Shown piece after piece: positions 32,567 through 40,965 of a DNA stretch of 64,000 nucleotides (position 1 is its first letter; each line of letters starts with the position of its first letter). A program made the translations under genes and the position numbers. The DNA is from Alteribacter aurantiacus DSM 18675 (GTDB taxonomy: Bacteria; Bacillota; Bacilli; Bacillales; Salisediminibacteriaceae), in contig NZ_KE386941.1 of NCBI RefSeq assembly GCF_000429705.1, forward strand, positions 1,724,781 through 1,788,780, written 5' to 3'. The notes below the pieces were generated by a model. That model was not told the origin of the DNA. It searched no databases and saw nothing but the letters and a program-made list of their open reading frames with translations.

Positions 32567-33462
32567 ATTTCGTACCATTTAGGAATCGTGCGCGTAAAAT
32601 GGTCGTGATCGTCAAGCACTTCATAAGTACGATCTAAAAACATCCGCACTTGAGACGGGGTGTGTTCCTTGCACCACACAATAGCGGACACGAGGTGCAT
32701 GGCACTATACAAAGCATACAACTCCCAAAACCGTTCGTGATTGTCTTCCTCTTGAAGATATCCATCGACTACGCCTCTCGTAAACGGCACACTTACTTGT
32801 TTGGAAAAGAAGCCAAGTTTATGTAAATCATGAAGAGGATCGCCCCAATCCATTCGTTGAAAATCGATAATTCCAGAAAAGGAACGGTCATGGATTAGGA
32901 TATTCGATGGGTGGAAGTCGTCGTGTTGGAACCGATTCGGCCTCCCCTTTAATAATCCTACATTCCTATGAATGTAGTTTCGTAAGGTGTCTTTGATCGT
33001 GAATTCCACGTCTAGTGCTTCCAGCTTCTTTAAGTACCGGTCGCTCTTCTTCTTTTTTACCACTTCCCACGGCAAAACATCCGCCGGTGGTTCCAGTGCA
33101 TGAAGCTTCTTCAATTCCCTTCCCGCCACCATACCGATTCTATGTTGATCAGCAGCAGGCAACCGTTTAAGCGCTTCTTCACCGTCAACACCTGGCAAAT
33201 AGGTTAATACCAAGTATCCTTTTCCCGCTTCCTTACACCTACCGTAATTAATTACCTTAGGGACCTTTTTTGATAACACCGACACTCGTCGAGCAGTCTC
33301 AAATTCTTCTATTCTATTAGGAAGGTTCTCTTCAGGGAAGAGTTTGATCAAATACGTCTCATCAACGACCACTTTCTCATCCGTGGAAAACCCTTTCTGA
33401 ATAGGGCGGATGGTTTTTGCATTCTTGATCAATGAAAGATCCATTCGCTCAGCCTTCATCAT
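32563..33462 (-). CDS. Aminoglycoside phosphotransferase (APH) family kinase-like protein
   Basis: A 299-residue protein kinase-like fold enzyme. The catalytic loop is RFQHDDFHPSNILI (HxDxxxxN) and the metal-binding segment is FSGIIDFQRMDWGDPLHDL. The lysine of the N-lobe is probably in ETYLIKLFPEE. Members phosphorylate antibiotics or diverse small metabolites; resistance cannot be inferred. It overlaps the upstream Nudix gene by 14 bases and has AGGAG seven bases before the ATG, so the two genes are co-translated. Confidence 0.87.
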   Translation of the reverse strand: MMKAERMDLSLIKNAKTIRPIQKGFSTDEKVVVDETYLIKLFPEENLPNRIEEFETARRVSVLSKKVPKVINYGRCKEAGKGYLVLTYLPGVDGEEALKRLPAADQHRIGMVAGRELKKLHALEPPADVLPWEVVKKKKSDRYLKKLEALDVEFTIKDTLRNYIHRNVGLLKGRPNRFQHDDFHPSNILIHDRSFSGIIDFQRMDWGDPLHDLHKLGFFSKQVSVPFTRGVVDGYLQEEDNHERFWELYALYSAMHLVSAIVWCKEHTPSQVRMFLDRTYEVLDDHDHFTRTIPKWYEM

Positions 33463-33952
33463 GCCACGACTCCTTTACTTCCCATTCAGGATAATGGGTC
33501 ACTTCAAGTTTGAGCCCTTCTTTCTTTAACCACTCTATTGCCTTCACTACAAGTGGCGAGACACGGCCTGGATCAATCTTCAGCACGTTAAGCCAAGCAG
33601 TACCTTCAGAATCCTGTCCATCAAAAAAAACAAGATCTTCCTTAGCATCCTCTGTTCTTCTTACCAAATAAAACACAGCAATATGGTGGATTCGATTCAC
33701 ATCCTCCCATTCCCACGGCATCATAAAATCAAATGTCCCGATCTGGCCCATAACCTCACCTCGCATCCCCGTTTCCTCATAAAATTCGCGACATACTGCA
33801 TCTGTTAACGATTCATCCTCTTCCAATTGACCACCGGGTAAATCATACCGATTCGCATAGAGACCAAGACCTTTTTTGATCACTAATAACTGATCGCTTT
33901 CAACACATATCCCATATACACCAAACGCTCGATGAAAACCGTTTTTCCCCAT
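33449..33952 (-). CDS. Nudix hydrolase
   Basis: A 167-residue pyrophosphohydrolase. The Nudix box is complete, from GGQLEEDESLTDAVCREFYE through ETGMRG (residues about 41-66), with the catalytic REFYEE core. Substrates of this family are nucleoside diphosphate derivatives. GGGAGG is upstream; either GTG 33955 or ATG 33952 could start translation. It is coupled to the APH-like gene and lies next to a GNAT gene, all on one strand. Confidence 0.9.
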   Translation of the reverse strand: MGKNGFHRAFGVYGICVESDQLLVIKKGLGLYANRYDLPGGQLEEDESLTDAVCREFYEETGMRGEVMGQIGTFDFMMPWEWEDVNRIHHIAVFYLVRRTEDAKEDLVFFDGQDSEGTAWLNVLKIDPGRVSPLVVKAIEWLKKEGLKLEVTHYPEWEVKESWHDEG

Positions 33953-33968
33953 CACACAACACCTCCCA

Positions 33969-34418
33969 TTATGTTAAACGTAACACGTGCGTCACATTAG
34001 GAAACTCATCACAGCTCGTAAATCCGCAGCGTCTGTAAAAGAGATCCGCTTTCTTTGTGTCTGTATAAAGGGTCAATACGTTAAAGTGCTCTTTTCCATG
34101 ACGAACTAGGGCCTGGAGCAATGCGTTTCCCACCCCTCTTCCACGATAAGAGGGGCTCACATAAAATCGCCTGACTCTCCCAATTTTTTCGTTTAAAAGA
34201 TAAGGATCTCTATTTAACCCACCAACAGCCACCACTTCTTTGTTTGGAAAAAAAGCAGCCATTAACACCTCACCAGGTTGATCAAACCGGTTGGATCCGC
34301 TTTCGTACTCGTCCACAAGCCTCCTTAGAAACCGAAACCCTTCACGTTCACTTTCTTCAAGTAACGGCTTTATTACATCCACTCCATGGACCACCCTTAT
34401 ATCCACGTCACACACCAC
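33969..34418 (-). CDS. GNAT family N-acetyltransferase
   Basis: A 149-residue acetyltransferase. The acetyl-CoA site is clear in RVRRFYVSPSYRGRGVGNAL. It is followed by LTLYTDTKKADLFYRRCGF. GGGGGAG lies directly before closely spaced GTG codons, so the start could be up to five codons downstream of 34418. It is the first gene of a GNAT-Nudix-APH run. The substrate is unknown. Confidence 0.87.
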   Translation of the reverse strand: MVCDVDIRVVHGVDVIKPLLEESEREGFRFLRRLVDEYESGSNRFDQPGEVLMAAFFPNKEVVAVGGLNRDPYLLNEKIGRVRRFYVSPSYRGRGVGNALLQALVRHGKEHFNVLTLYTDTKKADLFYRRCGFTSCDEFPNVTHVLRLT

Positions 34419-34518
34419 TCCCCCAAAACATAATAAATCCTAGCTTCTTTTGCGACCAAAAAATGACAGGGCATTTATCATAACATTCATACATCTTAAA
34501 AATCTATAAAAAATATCC

Positions 34519-34567
34519 GACAAGGGACAGACCCTGGGAAATCATTTCCCGGGGTCTGTCCCTTGTC
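34519..34567. repeat. Intact REPIN-like palindrome (GGGACAGACCC pair)
   Basis: GACAAGGGACAGACCCTGGG, then AAATCATTT, then CCCGGGGTCTGTCCCTTGTC: two repeat cores head to head, forming a 20-bp stem with a single mismatch. On the minus strand a T-rich stretch follows, so it probably also terminates the HAAS-PadR transcript. Confidence 0.9.
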
Positions 34568-34572
34568 CCTCA

Positions 34573-35331
34573 TTACTGAGGGGCTGCTTTTTTTGCTTTG
34601 AAGAACAGGTACAATACGATGAGCGCAAAGCCCCCAAGGGTTGAAACACTCAACGCGATTAAATGTGTCTCTTCTTGAAATTGCATCTGACTCAACACCC
34701 ATTCCGGCACTAGGAGCACAAGAGCAACAAAGATCAAGATCCACGTCTTACTCCAAATAGACATGAAGATAAGAAGTCCCATTGCAAGAAGGAAAACAAC
34801 GACTCTCGCCCATTCAGGAAACACAAACGTCGGTGTAACCACCACTTGATTTAAGAAAATCAACGCAAGAAACAACACACCAGGTACCATCCCTACTGGC
34901 AGAAAAACGAAGAATTCTTTTTTCTTTGATAGTGTTCTCGCAGACAGGTACTTTAACGTAACCGCAACACCCAAGAGGTACGCTAAAGCAATAATCGGGT
35001 ATCCGATGATCTGTAATAAAGAATAGGAGAGATCACCACGAATGGCATCCCCCATTACAATAAAGGATAATCCACCTGCAATAACGAGAGCCCCAATGTT
35101 AAACACCGACTTCACATCCACATCCATCTCACCGGATAACTCTTTCATATATTTTTTGGGGCTTTGGCCAGTTATGTGGCTCACATCTTTTCCGTCTTTC
35201 TCCGCTTCATGCAGGTGATCCCTCAATTCTTCTACCGTTTCATTGATCTCTTTTTCTTTCTTCCCACTGGCAATAAGGTACGTTTTTAGATTCGTTAAAA
35301 AGGCTTCACTCCCTAGCGATAACTTGCTCAT
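34573..35331 (-). CDS. HAAS-domain membrane protein (PadR partner)
   Basis: A 252-residue protein. The N-terminal 75 residues form a HAAS-type helical domain (LTNLKTYLIASGKKEKEINE, then TGQSPKKYMKELSGEM). Five to six helices follow. Such proteins are the standard partners of PadR repressors in Firmicutes and are thought to relay a membrane signal. The ATG overlaps the padR stop (ATGA), so the pair is translationally coupled. Confidence 0.85.
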   Translation of the reverse strand: MSKLSLGSEAFLTNLKTYLIASGKKEKEINETVEELRDHLHEAEKDGKDVSHITGQSPKKYMKELSGEMDVDVKSVFNIGALVIAGGLSFIVMGDAIRGDLSYSLLQIIGYPIIALAYLLGVAVTLKYLSARTLSKKKEFFVFLPVGMVPGVLFLALIFLNQVVVTPTFVFPEWARVVVFLLAMGLLIFMSIWSKTWILIFVALVLLVPEWVLSQMQFQEETHLIALSVSTLGGFALIVLYLFFKAKKAAPQ

Positions 35332-35657
35332 TTCTCTTCCTCCCTTAGCAATTCATTTACACTTCCCGACATCTTAGTCCATCTCTTTTTGAACTGTTCA
35401 AGTTCTTCCTCACCCTTATCCGTGAGAGAATAATATTTTCGTTTTGGCCCTCCAGACGGCAACGGTTTTTGCGTGGTTGTGACCCACCCTTCTTTTTTCA
35501 TACGTAAAAGTAACGGATAAATACTGCCTTCACTGACCATTGAAAAACCGTAGGAATCGAGCTTCTCAATCATTTCATACCCGTATACATCTCCCTTACC
35601 GATGATCGACAGAAGGCATCCTTCCAATATCCCTTTTAACATTTGACTGGAACTCAT
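35328..35657 (-). CDS. PadR family transcriptional repressor
   Basis: A 109-residue winged-helix repressor (PadR-s1 class). Hallmarks are LEGCLLSIIGKGDVYGYEMI, GSIYPLLLRMKKEGWVTT and SGGPKRKYYSLTDKG. Start chosen at ATG 35657 behind GGGAG. A perfect ATTGTA-T-TACAAT dyad lies 58 bases upstream and fits an autoregulatory PadR operator. It is coupled to the HAAS membrane gene. Confidence 0.92.
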   Translation of the reverse strand: MSSSQMLKGILEGCLLSIIGKGDVYGYEMIEKLDSYGFSMVSEGSIYPLLLRMKKEGWVTTTQKPLPSGGPKRKYYSLTDKGEEELEQFKKRWTKMSGSVNELLREEEK

Positions 35658-35714
35658 CACACACACTCCCTTGTTTTACAAGGTAGTAAAGAATAAAAAA
35701 AGACCTTCAACTAC

Positions 35715-35727
35715 ATTGTATTACAAT
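35715..35727 (-). promoter_or_regulatory. Probable PadR operator
   Basis: ATTGTATTACAAT, perfect 6-bp arms around one base, in the promoter region of the padR-HAAS unit. PadR sites are typically dyads of this TGTA/TACA sort. Confidence 0.5.
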
Positions 35728-35759
35728 ATAGCCAAAGGTTACCATAAAATAGAATTTAT

Positions 35760-35987
35760 TCAAGAAGATTTTTCCTTTCTCTTTTTCCGCCACACGATCA
35801 CATACTGGCACAGAAAGCTCGTTGCTAATCCGGCCCAAAAAATCGTCAACGAAGACAACAAACTTCCACCCATAGTGATGTCGTACATGGAATCAATAAA
35901 CAATAAAATAAGAAAAACATAAAACCCGATTACCGCCGCTTCTTTCCATGCCCGTTGCTCATCATTTGTTGCTTGTTTAAAAAACAT
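35760..35987 (-). CDS. Small two-helix membrane protein (75 aa)
   Basis: Starts at ATG 35987 behind GGGGGAG. It has two hydrophobic stretches, AAVIGFYVFLILLFIDSM and LTIFWAGLATSFLCQYVIV, and a basic tail (WRKKRKEKSS). The family is not recognised. It lies between a GNAT gene and the padR unit on the same strand. Confidence 0.7.
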   Translation of the reverse strand: MFFKQATNDEQRAWKEAAVIGFYVFLILLFIDSMYDITMGGSLLSSLTIFWAGLATSFLCQYVIVWRKKRKEKSS

Positions 35988-36003
35988 CGTCCACACTCCC
36001 CCA

Positions 36004-36411
36004 TTATTTCCCCGACTGACGGTGATAATTTCGTATAATCATTCCTTGCGAACGCTGCATCCCGAGTCGCTCGTAAAAGGGCTGAAGCTCCTCGTCACAC
36101 ATCACGTCAATCATATAAATCCCCTTCAACTCCTCCAGCATCCGCTCAACCAACGACTCACCAATCCCTCTTTCTTGATATTCAGGAACCACTTCCAAAA
36201 ACGGAATATAGCTACTTAGCACCCCGTCGGTGATGGCGGTGATAAACCCGACTACGCGGCCATTGCTTTCATCGATTGCCAAAACCCGTTTATCACTGTT
36301 CTGGAGTAACCGAAGATGCGTCTGTGGATCAGGCACATCGGGCCACCCAACAAAGAAGCCAGTCAACATGCCCTCGTGGATCCCGTCTACTCCTGTTTTG
36401 TATACAATCAC
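36004..36411 (-). CDS. GNAT family N-acetyltransferase
   Basis: A 135-residue acetyltransferase. The core motif is IPFLEVVPEYQERGIGESLV. It is followed by the cofactor-closing region DEELQPFYERLGMQRSQGMI. The start is a GTG at 36411 with GGGGGA seven bases upstream. It is 13 bases downstream of the SDR gene, so one transcript is likely. The substrate is unknown. Confidence 0.86.
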   Translation of the reverse strand: MIVYKTGVDGIHEGMLTGFFVGWPDVPDPQTHLRLLQNSDKRVLAIDESNGRVVGFITAITDGVLSSYIPFLEVVPEYQERGIGESLVERMLEELKGIYMIDVMCDEELQPFYERLGMQRSQGMIIRNYHRQSGK

Positions 36412-36424
36412 TCTACCATCCCCC

Positions 36425-37261
36425 TTACTTCATTTTCTTCATGACGATCCTTTCCACAATCGACCACGGTACGATCGCCTTAAGGAAAACACCAACCTTT
36501 ACACCTTTTCCTACTTGATAGCGAAATTTCGGCCTTTCTCTCTCACAAATCCGCTCAATAAGCCCCACCACATCCATTGGATCAGCGGCTTGTTCAACCG
36601 TCCGTTTCGCATTTTCATAGAGTTTCATTATGTACGTGCGATAGTCGCTTTCTTTTTCCACATCGATTCCTGACAGTCCTTTCTCCCAAATCCCCGTTTG
36701 AAAAGAACCGGCTTCAATTAAGCTCACATAAATGCCAAAAGGGAGCAACTCCAATCTTAGGGACTCACTAAAACCGGCAAGAGCATGCTTTGACGTAACA
36801 TAGGGAGCAAGTCCGGGGAAACCGAAGCGCCCGCTGATACTACCCAAGTTGATGATTTTCCCACTTTTGGCCTCTCTCATCATTGGAAGAAATGCTTTTG
36901 TGACGCGAATAGCGCCTACCACATTCGTATCCAGCTGCTGCTGCCAAGCCTCCATTTCAACTAGCTCTGTCATTCCGCCCGTTGAAAATCCTGCATTATT
37001 AATGAGAACATCGACTTTGCCGAAACGGTTTTTGACCTGTTCAGCGAACACGTCAACCTGGTCTTGGTACGTCACATCTAAAAAGTGAAGCTCCACGAGA
37101 TGTTCACAACCTCGTTTAACCGCCTCAGCCAATAGTCTCTCCTTACTCTCTTGATTGCGTACCGTCCCTACTACCTGGTACCCTTTCTCAGCCAGGGCGA
37201 GCGCAGTCAAAAAGCCAAACCCTGAGCTCGTCCCTGTAATCACAACCACTTGATTGTCCAA
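36425..37261 (-). CDS. Short-chain dehydrogenase/reductase (SDR)
   Basis: A 278-residue classical SDR using NAD(P)H. The cofactor loop is VVITGTSSGFGFLTALALA. The structural motif is DVLINNAGF. The catalytic Ser lies in INLGSISGRFG, and Tyr and Lys in PYVTSKHALAG. Substrates of this subgroup are alcohols, ketones or steroids, unknown here. Start chosen at TTG 37261, six bases after the stop of the upstream small gene, with GGGG eight bases before. The frame is open to 37303 inside that gene. Confidence 0.9.
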   Translation of the reverse strand: MDNQVVVITGTSSGFGFLTALALAEKGYQVVGTVRNQESKERLLAEAVKRGCEHLVELHFLDVTYQDQVDVFAEQVKNRFGKVDVLINNAGFSTGGMTELVEMEAWQQQLDTNVVGAIRVTKAFLPMMREAKSGKIINLGSISGRFGFPGLAPYVTSKHALAGFSESLRLELLPFGIYVSLIEAGSFQTGIWEKGLSGIDVEKESDYRTYIMKLYENAKRTVEQAADPMDVVGLIERICERERPKFRYQVGKGVKVGVFLKAIVPWSIVERIVMKKMK

Positions 37262-37266
37262 CTGCC

Positions 37267-37467
37267 TTACCCCTTCTTTGCCTCGTTCTTTCCTTTTTTC
37301 CACTCCCGTGCGTTCACCGCCAATCCAAACGCACCAACAACGGTAAAGAGAATCGGCATCATCACGTACGACCCTTCCATATCTTCAAAAAGGAGTCTGT
37401 AAATGCCTACGCCTAAAATTAAGAGGCACCCTAACGTACTAATCAACATTCTCGTTTGATTGTTCAT
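37267..37467 (-). CDS. Small two-helix membrane protein (66 aa)
   Basis: AGGTGAAAGG precedes the ATG. Two helices (MLISTLGCLLILGVGIYRLL and MPILFTVVGAFGLAVNA) are followed by a lysine-rich tail. It is the first gene of a tight unit with the SDR and GNAT genes. The family is unknown. Confidence 0.72.
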   Translation of the reverse strand: MNNQTRMLISTLGCLLILGVGIYRLLFEDMEGSYVMMPILFTVVGAFGLAVNAREWKKGKNEAKKG

Positions 37468-37695
37468 TTCCTTTCACCTACCTGCATCTCGATTTGCACT
37501 TTTATGTAGAGACTGTGCCTTACCATCCTCATCATAATTCGGGTCTTTTTATACCCACTATTTCGGCTATGTATAAACTATATTAATCGTACCATAATCA
37601 TCATTCGTTGTTTGAAAAATCATTTTTTTCAAATATTCTTTTGTAAACGTATAAAGCTGCACTAAGTACTCACCTCGGGCCAAAAAAACGAATAA

Positions 37696-37741
37696 AAGAA
37701 ACCACCTCCTAACATTTACGTTAGAAAGTGGCTTCTTACGT
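37696..37741 (-). terminator. Terminator after LysM/SleB hydrolase 1
   Basis: On the minus strand AAGAAGCCACTTTCTAAC pairs imperfectly with GTTAGGAGGTGGTTTCTT and TTTATTC follows. Confidence 0.7.
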
Positions 37742-37744
37742 TCA

Positions 37745-38698
37745 TTATTTTATAAAACGATGATTCCCAATGGTTTTCACTTCTTCGCGGGCGTGCATGA
37801 ATTCACTGTTTGATGTGCTTGGGTTAAAAAAGAACAAGGCATTAGGCACGTGGTTCTCTCCTCCAAGGGCTCTCTTTGCTGCATTGATCGGTCCATTTTG
37901 AGGAACCGCCGTAGCAAACGAACCGTTCGTTACAGGAGCAAACTGATTGTTTTGATGAAGCACTCCATGTACACTATTTGGAAACTGGCTGCTTGACACG
38001 CGGTTTAACACCACGTTTGCGACCGCAACTTGCCCTTGTAGCGGTTCACCTCGTGCTTCCAAGTGAACGATTTTGGCTAAATCAACCAGTTCTTGTGACG
38101 GAATTACAACCGCTTGGCCGACCTGCAATTGGTTTACGTTTGTGATGGAACGATTAAAGGCACGAAGCATCTCTTGAGACAGGTTATGATTGGACGCAAT
38201 GCGGTAAAACGTATCTCCTGATTGAACCTGGTAAACCGATTCCCCCTGAACGCTTGGCGTCGGCGCTGGTGCCGGAGCCGGACTTGTTTCTGTTGGCTCA
38301 TCATTACCACCTGGAACCACAATCACTTGCCCTACTCGGATCAGATTTGGGTTTGTAATGGATGGATTGAGCTCGAGCAAATGGTTGACCGTCGTCTGAT
38401 GACGCCTAGCAATGCTAGTTAGCCCATCTCCGGACTGGATCGTGTATGTACCGGACTTGTTCGTTTGTCCGCCTGAATCTCCTTGACCTTCAGTAACCTT
38501 TAACGTTTGACCAACATGGATCGTGGTGGAAGATAAGCTGTTTAACGCCATCAATTCGTCAACAGTAAGACCATTCGAGTTGGCAATTCGCCAAAGGGTA
38601 TCCCCCGAACCGACCGTTACGCTGGCGGACGTAATGGCATGTCCTCCTCCAAACACCATAACTCCTGCTAATGCGAGTGAAACCATTTGTTTTTTCAT
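37745..38698 (-). CDS. Cell-wall hydrolase with three LysM repeats and a SleB/CwlJ domain (1)
   Basis: A 317-residue exported protein. After a signal peptide (KKQMVSLALAGVMVFGGGHA) come LysM repeats beginning VTVGSGDTLWRIA, YTIQSGDGLTSIA and YQVQSGDTFYRIA. They are separated by a linker rich in Pro, Ala and Thr. The C-terminal 120 residues are a Hydrolase_2 (SleB/CwlJ) domain with LAKIVHLEARGEPLQGQVAV, which includes the catalytic Glu. It should bind and cleave peptidoglycan, in germination or wall turnover. Start chosen at ATG 38698 behind GGGAGAGGG. A paralogue lies at 42833-43750. Confidence 0.92.
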   Translation of the reverse strand: MKKQMVSLALAGVMVFGGGHAITSASVTVGSGDTLWRIANSNGLTVDELMALNSLSSTTIHVGQTLKVTEGQGDSGGQTNKSGTYTIQSGDGLTSIARRHQTTVNHLLELNPSITNPNLIRVGQVIVVPGGNDEPTETSPAPAPAPTPSVQGESVYQVQSGDTFYRIASNHNLSQEMLRAFNRSITNVNQLQVGQAVVIPSQELVDLAKIVHLEARGEPLQGQVAVANVVLNRVSSSQFPNSVHGVLHQNNQFAPVTNGSFATAVPQNGPINAAKRALGGENHVPNALFFFNPSTSNSEFMHAREEVKTIGNHRFIK

Positions 38699-38964
38699 TC
38701 TTTCCCTCTCCCCTGTGTCTAATTGTTGTGCAACCAACTTATTAGAGAAAAAAGGCGGATAATCCTTCCAAATGGTGTCGACTTAACCTATTTTTAATTG
38801 TTTTGTAATATTTGTTGTCATTTTACAGAGACTTTTTTTTGCGTTAGAGCCTAAAACTCCGCAGCCCGCTGCTCCCTTTCTTTTGTAAAAATTAAGAGTG
38901 AGTAGAGTTTAAAGAATAAGCCTTTTATTCTATAGACTTTTTCTTTTGGGTAAAAAGCATTGCC

Positions 38965-38996
38965 CTTCGAACATTCCGGCTACACCTATTCACATG
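38965..38996. repeat. Fragment of the 61.1-kb GC-rich repeat
   Basis: CTTCGAACATTCCGGCTACA through CTATTCAC is identical to 61209-61236. Similarity continues weakly into a GACAGTTA block. Only the right end is present. The rest of the 433-base region between the hydrolase and merR starts shows no gene. Confidence 0.75.
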
Positions 38997-39069
38997 AAAT
39001 ACAAATCGTCGATGACAGTTAAGAATTCACACGAATATGTGGCTACCAGAAAAAATTTAAAATTTCCTC

Positions 39070-39100
39070 TTGAACCTACAGTTACGTGAGGTCCTATAAT
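39070..39100 (+). promoter_or_regulatory. MerR-type promoter with 19-bp spacer
   Basis: TTGAAC, a 19-base spacer and TATAAT, with an ACCT...AGGT dyad centred in the spacer. The over-long spacer is the hallmark of promoters activated by DNA untwisting by MerR-family proteins. It lies just upstream of the MerR gene at 39132, suggesting autoactivation. Confidence 0.75.
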
Positions 39101-39131
39101 AAACGTATACATTTACTTGGGAGGAATTGGT

Positions 39132-39908
39132 ATGAACAAGAAGAATACATTTTCCATTGGTGAGTTTTCAGAAAAGACAGGGGTATCTATACGAACATTA
39201 CATTATTACGATGACATCGGTCTACTTCAACCAGAAAAGAACCCTTCTTCTGGACATCGTATTTACAAGTATCAAGATATTATCCTGTTACAAAAGATTA
39301 TTAGTTTAAAGATACTCGGATACAGCCTCGATAAAATAAAAGATCTTTTACATGAAACGAGCTTTACCGTTGAATTAAATGATAGTTTATCTCTCCATAT
39401 ACAAGCATTAGAAAAAGAGAAGGAACAACTTGAACGATCCATTCAATCCATTCAACGAGTGAGCAGGATTGTTGAGGAAGAAGGTGAAGTAGATAGTGCG
39501 ATATTATTTAGCCTTATTCACGAGACACATATGGAGAATATGCATAAAGAGTGGATGGAACAGCACCGGTTAACAGATGTGGCTAAAGAGATAGAGAAGA
39601 AGCCCGTGGACGATAAATTAGCGTTAGATCAAACCTTTATTCAATTGTCTAAAAACGTCAAACAACTTTACGGAAAACCGGTGGACGACCCCAACGTTCA
39701 AGCAGCCGTTAAGGACTATCTAGAAGCGTCGTTCGCATTCTTCGGCGAGGACCTTATGCAAAAATTAGCCGACACGGAAATGGAAGAACAGGACATTCAA
39801 CAGTTAGAAAACATGGCCCCCTCCCCGTTTACTGAAGAAGAGCAGATTTGGCTCACGGAAGCGATGGATTATTATGTGAAACAAGTAGAAGAAAATGAAT
39901 CTCGTTGA
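39132..39908 (+). CDS. MerR family regulator with TipAS-like C-terminal domain
   Basis: A 258-residue activator. The N-terminal MerR helix-turn-helix is FSIGEFSEKTGVSIRTLHYY. It is followed by GHRIYKYQDIILLQKIISLK and a long dimerisation coiled coil (residues about 80-115). The C-terminal 130 residues, rich in Glu and with VQAAVKDYLEASFAFFG, resemble the TipAS ligand-binding domain. TipA proteins bind thiopeptides or other hydrophobic drugs. Start chosen at ATG 39132 behind GGGAGG. No efflux pump is adjacent. Confidence 0.85.
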   Translation: MNKKNTFSIGEFSEKTGVSIRTLHYYDDIGLLQPEKNPSSGHRIYKYQDIILLQKIISLKILGYSLDKIKDLLHETSFTVELNDSLSLHIQALEKEKEQLERSIQSIQRVSRIVEEEGEVDSAILFSLIHETHMENMHKEWMEQHRLTDVAKEIEKKPVDDKLALDQTFIQLSKNVKQLYGKPVDDPNVQAAVKDYLEASFAFFGEDLMQKLADTEMEEQDIQQLENMAPSPFTEEEQIWLTEAMDYYVKQVEENESR

Positions 39909-40097
39909 TACTTGGACGTTGAAGGAGCTTTAAACCTATTTTCGAAGAAGAGGTTGGAAAAGAACGAGAAAAACAGGTGCTAGACACTGGAATTGTACAA
40001 CGCACGATTTACGGTAAGGAGTAATTTCATTTCTCGTAGCTCTTCAACTATCCTCTTAACAAGCACACCCGATCGAAAAAATGGAGTTGAAACGATC

Positions 40098-40712
40098 ATG
40101 AACGTTACGGAGTTTACAAACGAAAAGAATTGGATCGGTGGCTACTACGAGCTTTCCACTGAATTTCATCCAGCGGGAAACGACAAGCGAGTAAATGACG
40201 CTCTGAAGGCACTAGAGAAATGCCACTTCTTTGATGGGCCATGGGAAAAAAGAGAAGACTTCCAAAAGGAAATCATTTCTTTACCTATCCAAATTGAAGA
40301 AGACAGTGTTACCTCTTTTTACGGAACAATGACTTCTTCTGATGGTAATACGTTACCTTGCTTACTATCGATCACCAGAAACGACGAGTCCGATTGGTTG
40401 GACATTTCGATTCCACAAGCCATGTTTGAGAATCTGTACCTTTATGACTATCCACTGACAAAAGAACGGAACCCTTGGTTAGAAATCGTGGATGAGACAT
40501 TCACATTATTAGCAGAGGCCATCTATCACGTTTCCCCATTCGACTTGGCTATGATTGGTGAAGAGATCTCAGGTTATGTAAACCAAGGTAACATTACCGC
40601 TGAATCCTTAAAGAGAATGACGTTTATTCTTCCAATTGAACTGCAAAACAGCTTAGGAGTAAAAGGAAAGGGGAAAAAACTATCTAATCAATTGGTGTTG
40701 TATGAGGTTTAA
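40098..40712 (+). CDS. Protein of unknown function (204 aa)
   Basis: A cytoplasmic, acidic protein beginning MNVTEFTNEKNWIGGYYELS. It includes LPCLLSITRNDESDWLDISI and a C-terminal helical part. There is no signal peptide or membrane segment. The GGAG before ATG 40098 is eleven bases away. The frame is open to a TTG at 39993 without a better site. The family is not recognised. Isolated Bacillus genes of this look are often immunity-type proteins, but nothing here proves it. Confidence 0.6.
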   Translation: MNVTEFTNEKNWIGGYYELSTEFHPAGNDKRVNDALKALEKCHFFDGPWEKREDFQKEIISLPIQIEEDSVTSFYGTMTSSDGNTLPCLLSITRNDESDWLDISIPQAMFENLYLYDYPLTKERNPWLEIVDETFTLLAEAIYHVSPFDLAMIGEEISGYVNQGNITAESLKRMTFILPIELQNSLGVKGKGKKLSNQLVLYEV

Positions 40713-40769
40713 AGGCGTGGAAGTATTAAATAAAATGAGTATTTCGCTAGCTCAGACAATGAATAATTT

Positions 40770-40802
40770 TAAAAAAGCATACTAGACATCTGCTTTTTTT
40801 GA
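40770..40802 (+). terminator. Terminator after the 204-aa gene
   Basis: AAAAAAGCA pairs with TGCTTTTTT with a 14-base loop, ending in a T-run. Confidence 0.65.
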
Positions 40803-40965
40803 TACTTTCTTATTGAACTAACGCTTCCGTTCGTTCAATAAGCCGATAGTAGAAACAGTAAATGATGAAGATGTAAGACAGATAAAAGCAAACAACAACT
40901 AATAACAAAATCGATCATAACCAAGTGAATCATCACGGACAATCGCTCCCGTTTAAGTAGAACTT

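Noticed and set aside
32563..33462. Antibiotic resistance gene
   Set aside because: The APH fold is shared by many metabolic kinases, and the Nudix/GNAT context does not point to a specific drug.
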